In this document: piece after piece, positions 63,725 through 64,000 of the stretch
How positions within the stretch are numbered: the first letter of the stretch is position 1
How the letters are laid out: every line of letters begins with the position of its first letter
Source: an uncultured bacterium
GTDB taxonomy: Bacteria > Bacillota > Clostridia > Lachnospirales > Lachnospiraceae
Direction of reading: 5' to 3'
Length of the DNA: 64,000 nt
Assembly (NCBI GenBank): GCA_947574055.1
Contig: CANPIC010000005.1
Span: forward strand, 1-64,000
Notes under the pieces: generated by a model
Databases searched by the model: none
Told to the model about the DNA's origin: nothing
The model's input: the letters and a program-made list of their open reading frames with translations, nothing else
Program-made: the position numbers and the translations under genes

Positions 63725-64000
63725 TTATACGGGATAAGCCCCATTCTTACCATCTGCCTGGGCAGGATCAACTTTTTCCTGCTGTGCCTGACGATATTTA
63801 AAGAAGTCGGTGGCAACCTGAGGGAAGAGCGCATAGGACAATACATCTTCATCCTGCTGTTTCCATTCTTTCATCTCAGATTCCAGCTTATCCATCTCGT
63901 TCTCAATCAGGTCAGCCGGACGGCATGTAATTCTCTTCTCACCCGGGATAACCTTATCAATCACTTCCTGATTCATCGGTTTTACAGTCTGGCCATATTC
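63725..64000 (-). CDS. Pyruvate carboxylase subunit B/oxaloacetate decarboxylase alpha subunit, 3' part
   Basis: Only the last 91 codons are in the window; the frame runs off the right edge (EYGQTVKPMNQEV...). The segment GEKRITCRPADLIENEMDKL and the downstream ALFPQVATDFF match the C-terminal part of the conserved carboxylase domain in PycB/OadA proteins. The tail ends without a biotinyl domain, so biotin would be carried by a separate subunit, as in two-part enzymes. The ATG at 63976 is internal. Confidence 0.8.
   Translation of the reverse strand, partial: EYGQTVKPMNQEVIDKVIPGEKRITCRPADLIENEMDKLESEMKEWKQQDEDVLSYALFPQVATDFFKYRQAQQEKVDPAQADGKNGAYPV

Noticed and set aside
1-64000. CRISPR arrays, tRNA or rRNA genes, insertion sequences, prophage genes
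   Set aside because: None was recognised by eye on either strand; no repeat-spacer pattern, transposase or integrase gene is visible.

Overview
The window looks like chromosomal core sequence from a strictly anaerobic, endospore-forming member of the Clostridia, most likely a Lachnospiraceae-type gut bacterium. Support comes from the gene set: a complete Rnf complex (order C-D-G-E-A-B), an NfnAB transhydrogenase pair, a monomeric [FeFe] hydrogenase, anaerobic ribonucleotide reductase NrdD/NrdG, FeoAB, SpoVAF, and Fhs/FolD one-carbon enzymes. No rRNA, tRNA, CRISPR array, insertion sequence or prophage was recognised. Most genes lie on the minus strand. The plus strand carries mainly regulators, the polyamine transporter and a few singletons.

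Layout. 242-12650 (minus): rlmH, a zinc-ribbon membrane protein, nfnB-nfnA, a zinc-ribbon/TPR protein, folD, fhs, ftsK, leuD-leuC. 12833-15433 (plus): a LysR regulator divergent from leuCD, an AT-rich DUF4303-like gene followed by an unexplained fragment, and a TetR regulator. 15592-16656 (minus): a lactonase-fold beta-propeller. 16910-21388 (plus): an XRE-cupin regulator with potABCD. 21515-25584 (minus): trpS, a very cysteine-rich repeat protein, a DUF5662-like protein and an isoamylase-like protein lacking key catalytic residues. 25923-43839: DUF1292, a UvrD-like helicase, gltX, [FeFe] hydrogenase, feoBA, spoVAF, dUTPase, nrdG, nrdD, a small membrane protein, rnhA, a membrane MutS homologue, an MBL hydrolase, a YgjP-like metallopeptidase, an isochorismatase-fold enzyme and VanZ. 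43857-49102: a lipoprotein, tpiA-pgk-gap and a metal/arsenic permease. 49224-54486: rnfBAEGDC. 54668-64000: a YprB-like nuclease, cheR, rpsA-ispH-cmk-baiN, rpiR, tetR, a LysM protein and the 3' end of a pyruvate carboxylase/oxaloacetate decarboxylase subunit.

The genes point to ferredoxin-based redox management. Nfn couples NADH and reduced ferredoxin to NADPH. Rnf couples ferredoxin oxidation to NAD+ reduction and ion pumping. The hydrogenase can dispose of, or supply, reduced ferredoxin. Feo brings in the iron these proteins need.

The most interesting observation is a candidate structured element of about 100 nt found between nfnB and the zinc-ribbon gene (1426-1540), and twice in tandem between rnfC and rnfD (52929-53138). 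The two versions differ in sequence but keep the same nested helices through paired base changes. They also keep the same spacing to a matching ribosome binding site and start codon. Other points worth a look are the cysteine-rich protein with a sigma-K-like promoter, a sigma-G-like promoter before spoVAF, the apparent pseudoenzyme of the isoamylase family, a membrane-anchored MutS homologue coupled to RNase HI, and a cysteine-rich tail on RnfE. All assignments come from reading the sequence; no database search was run.
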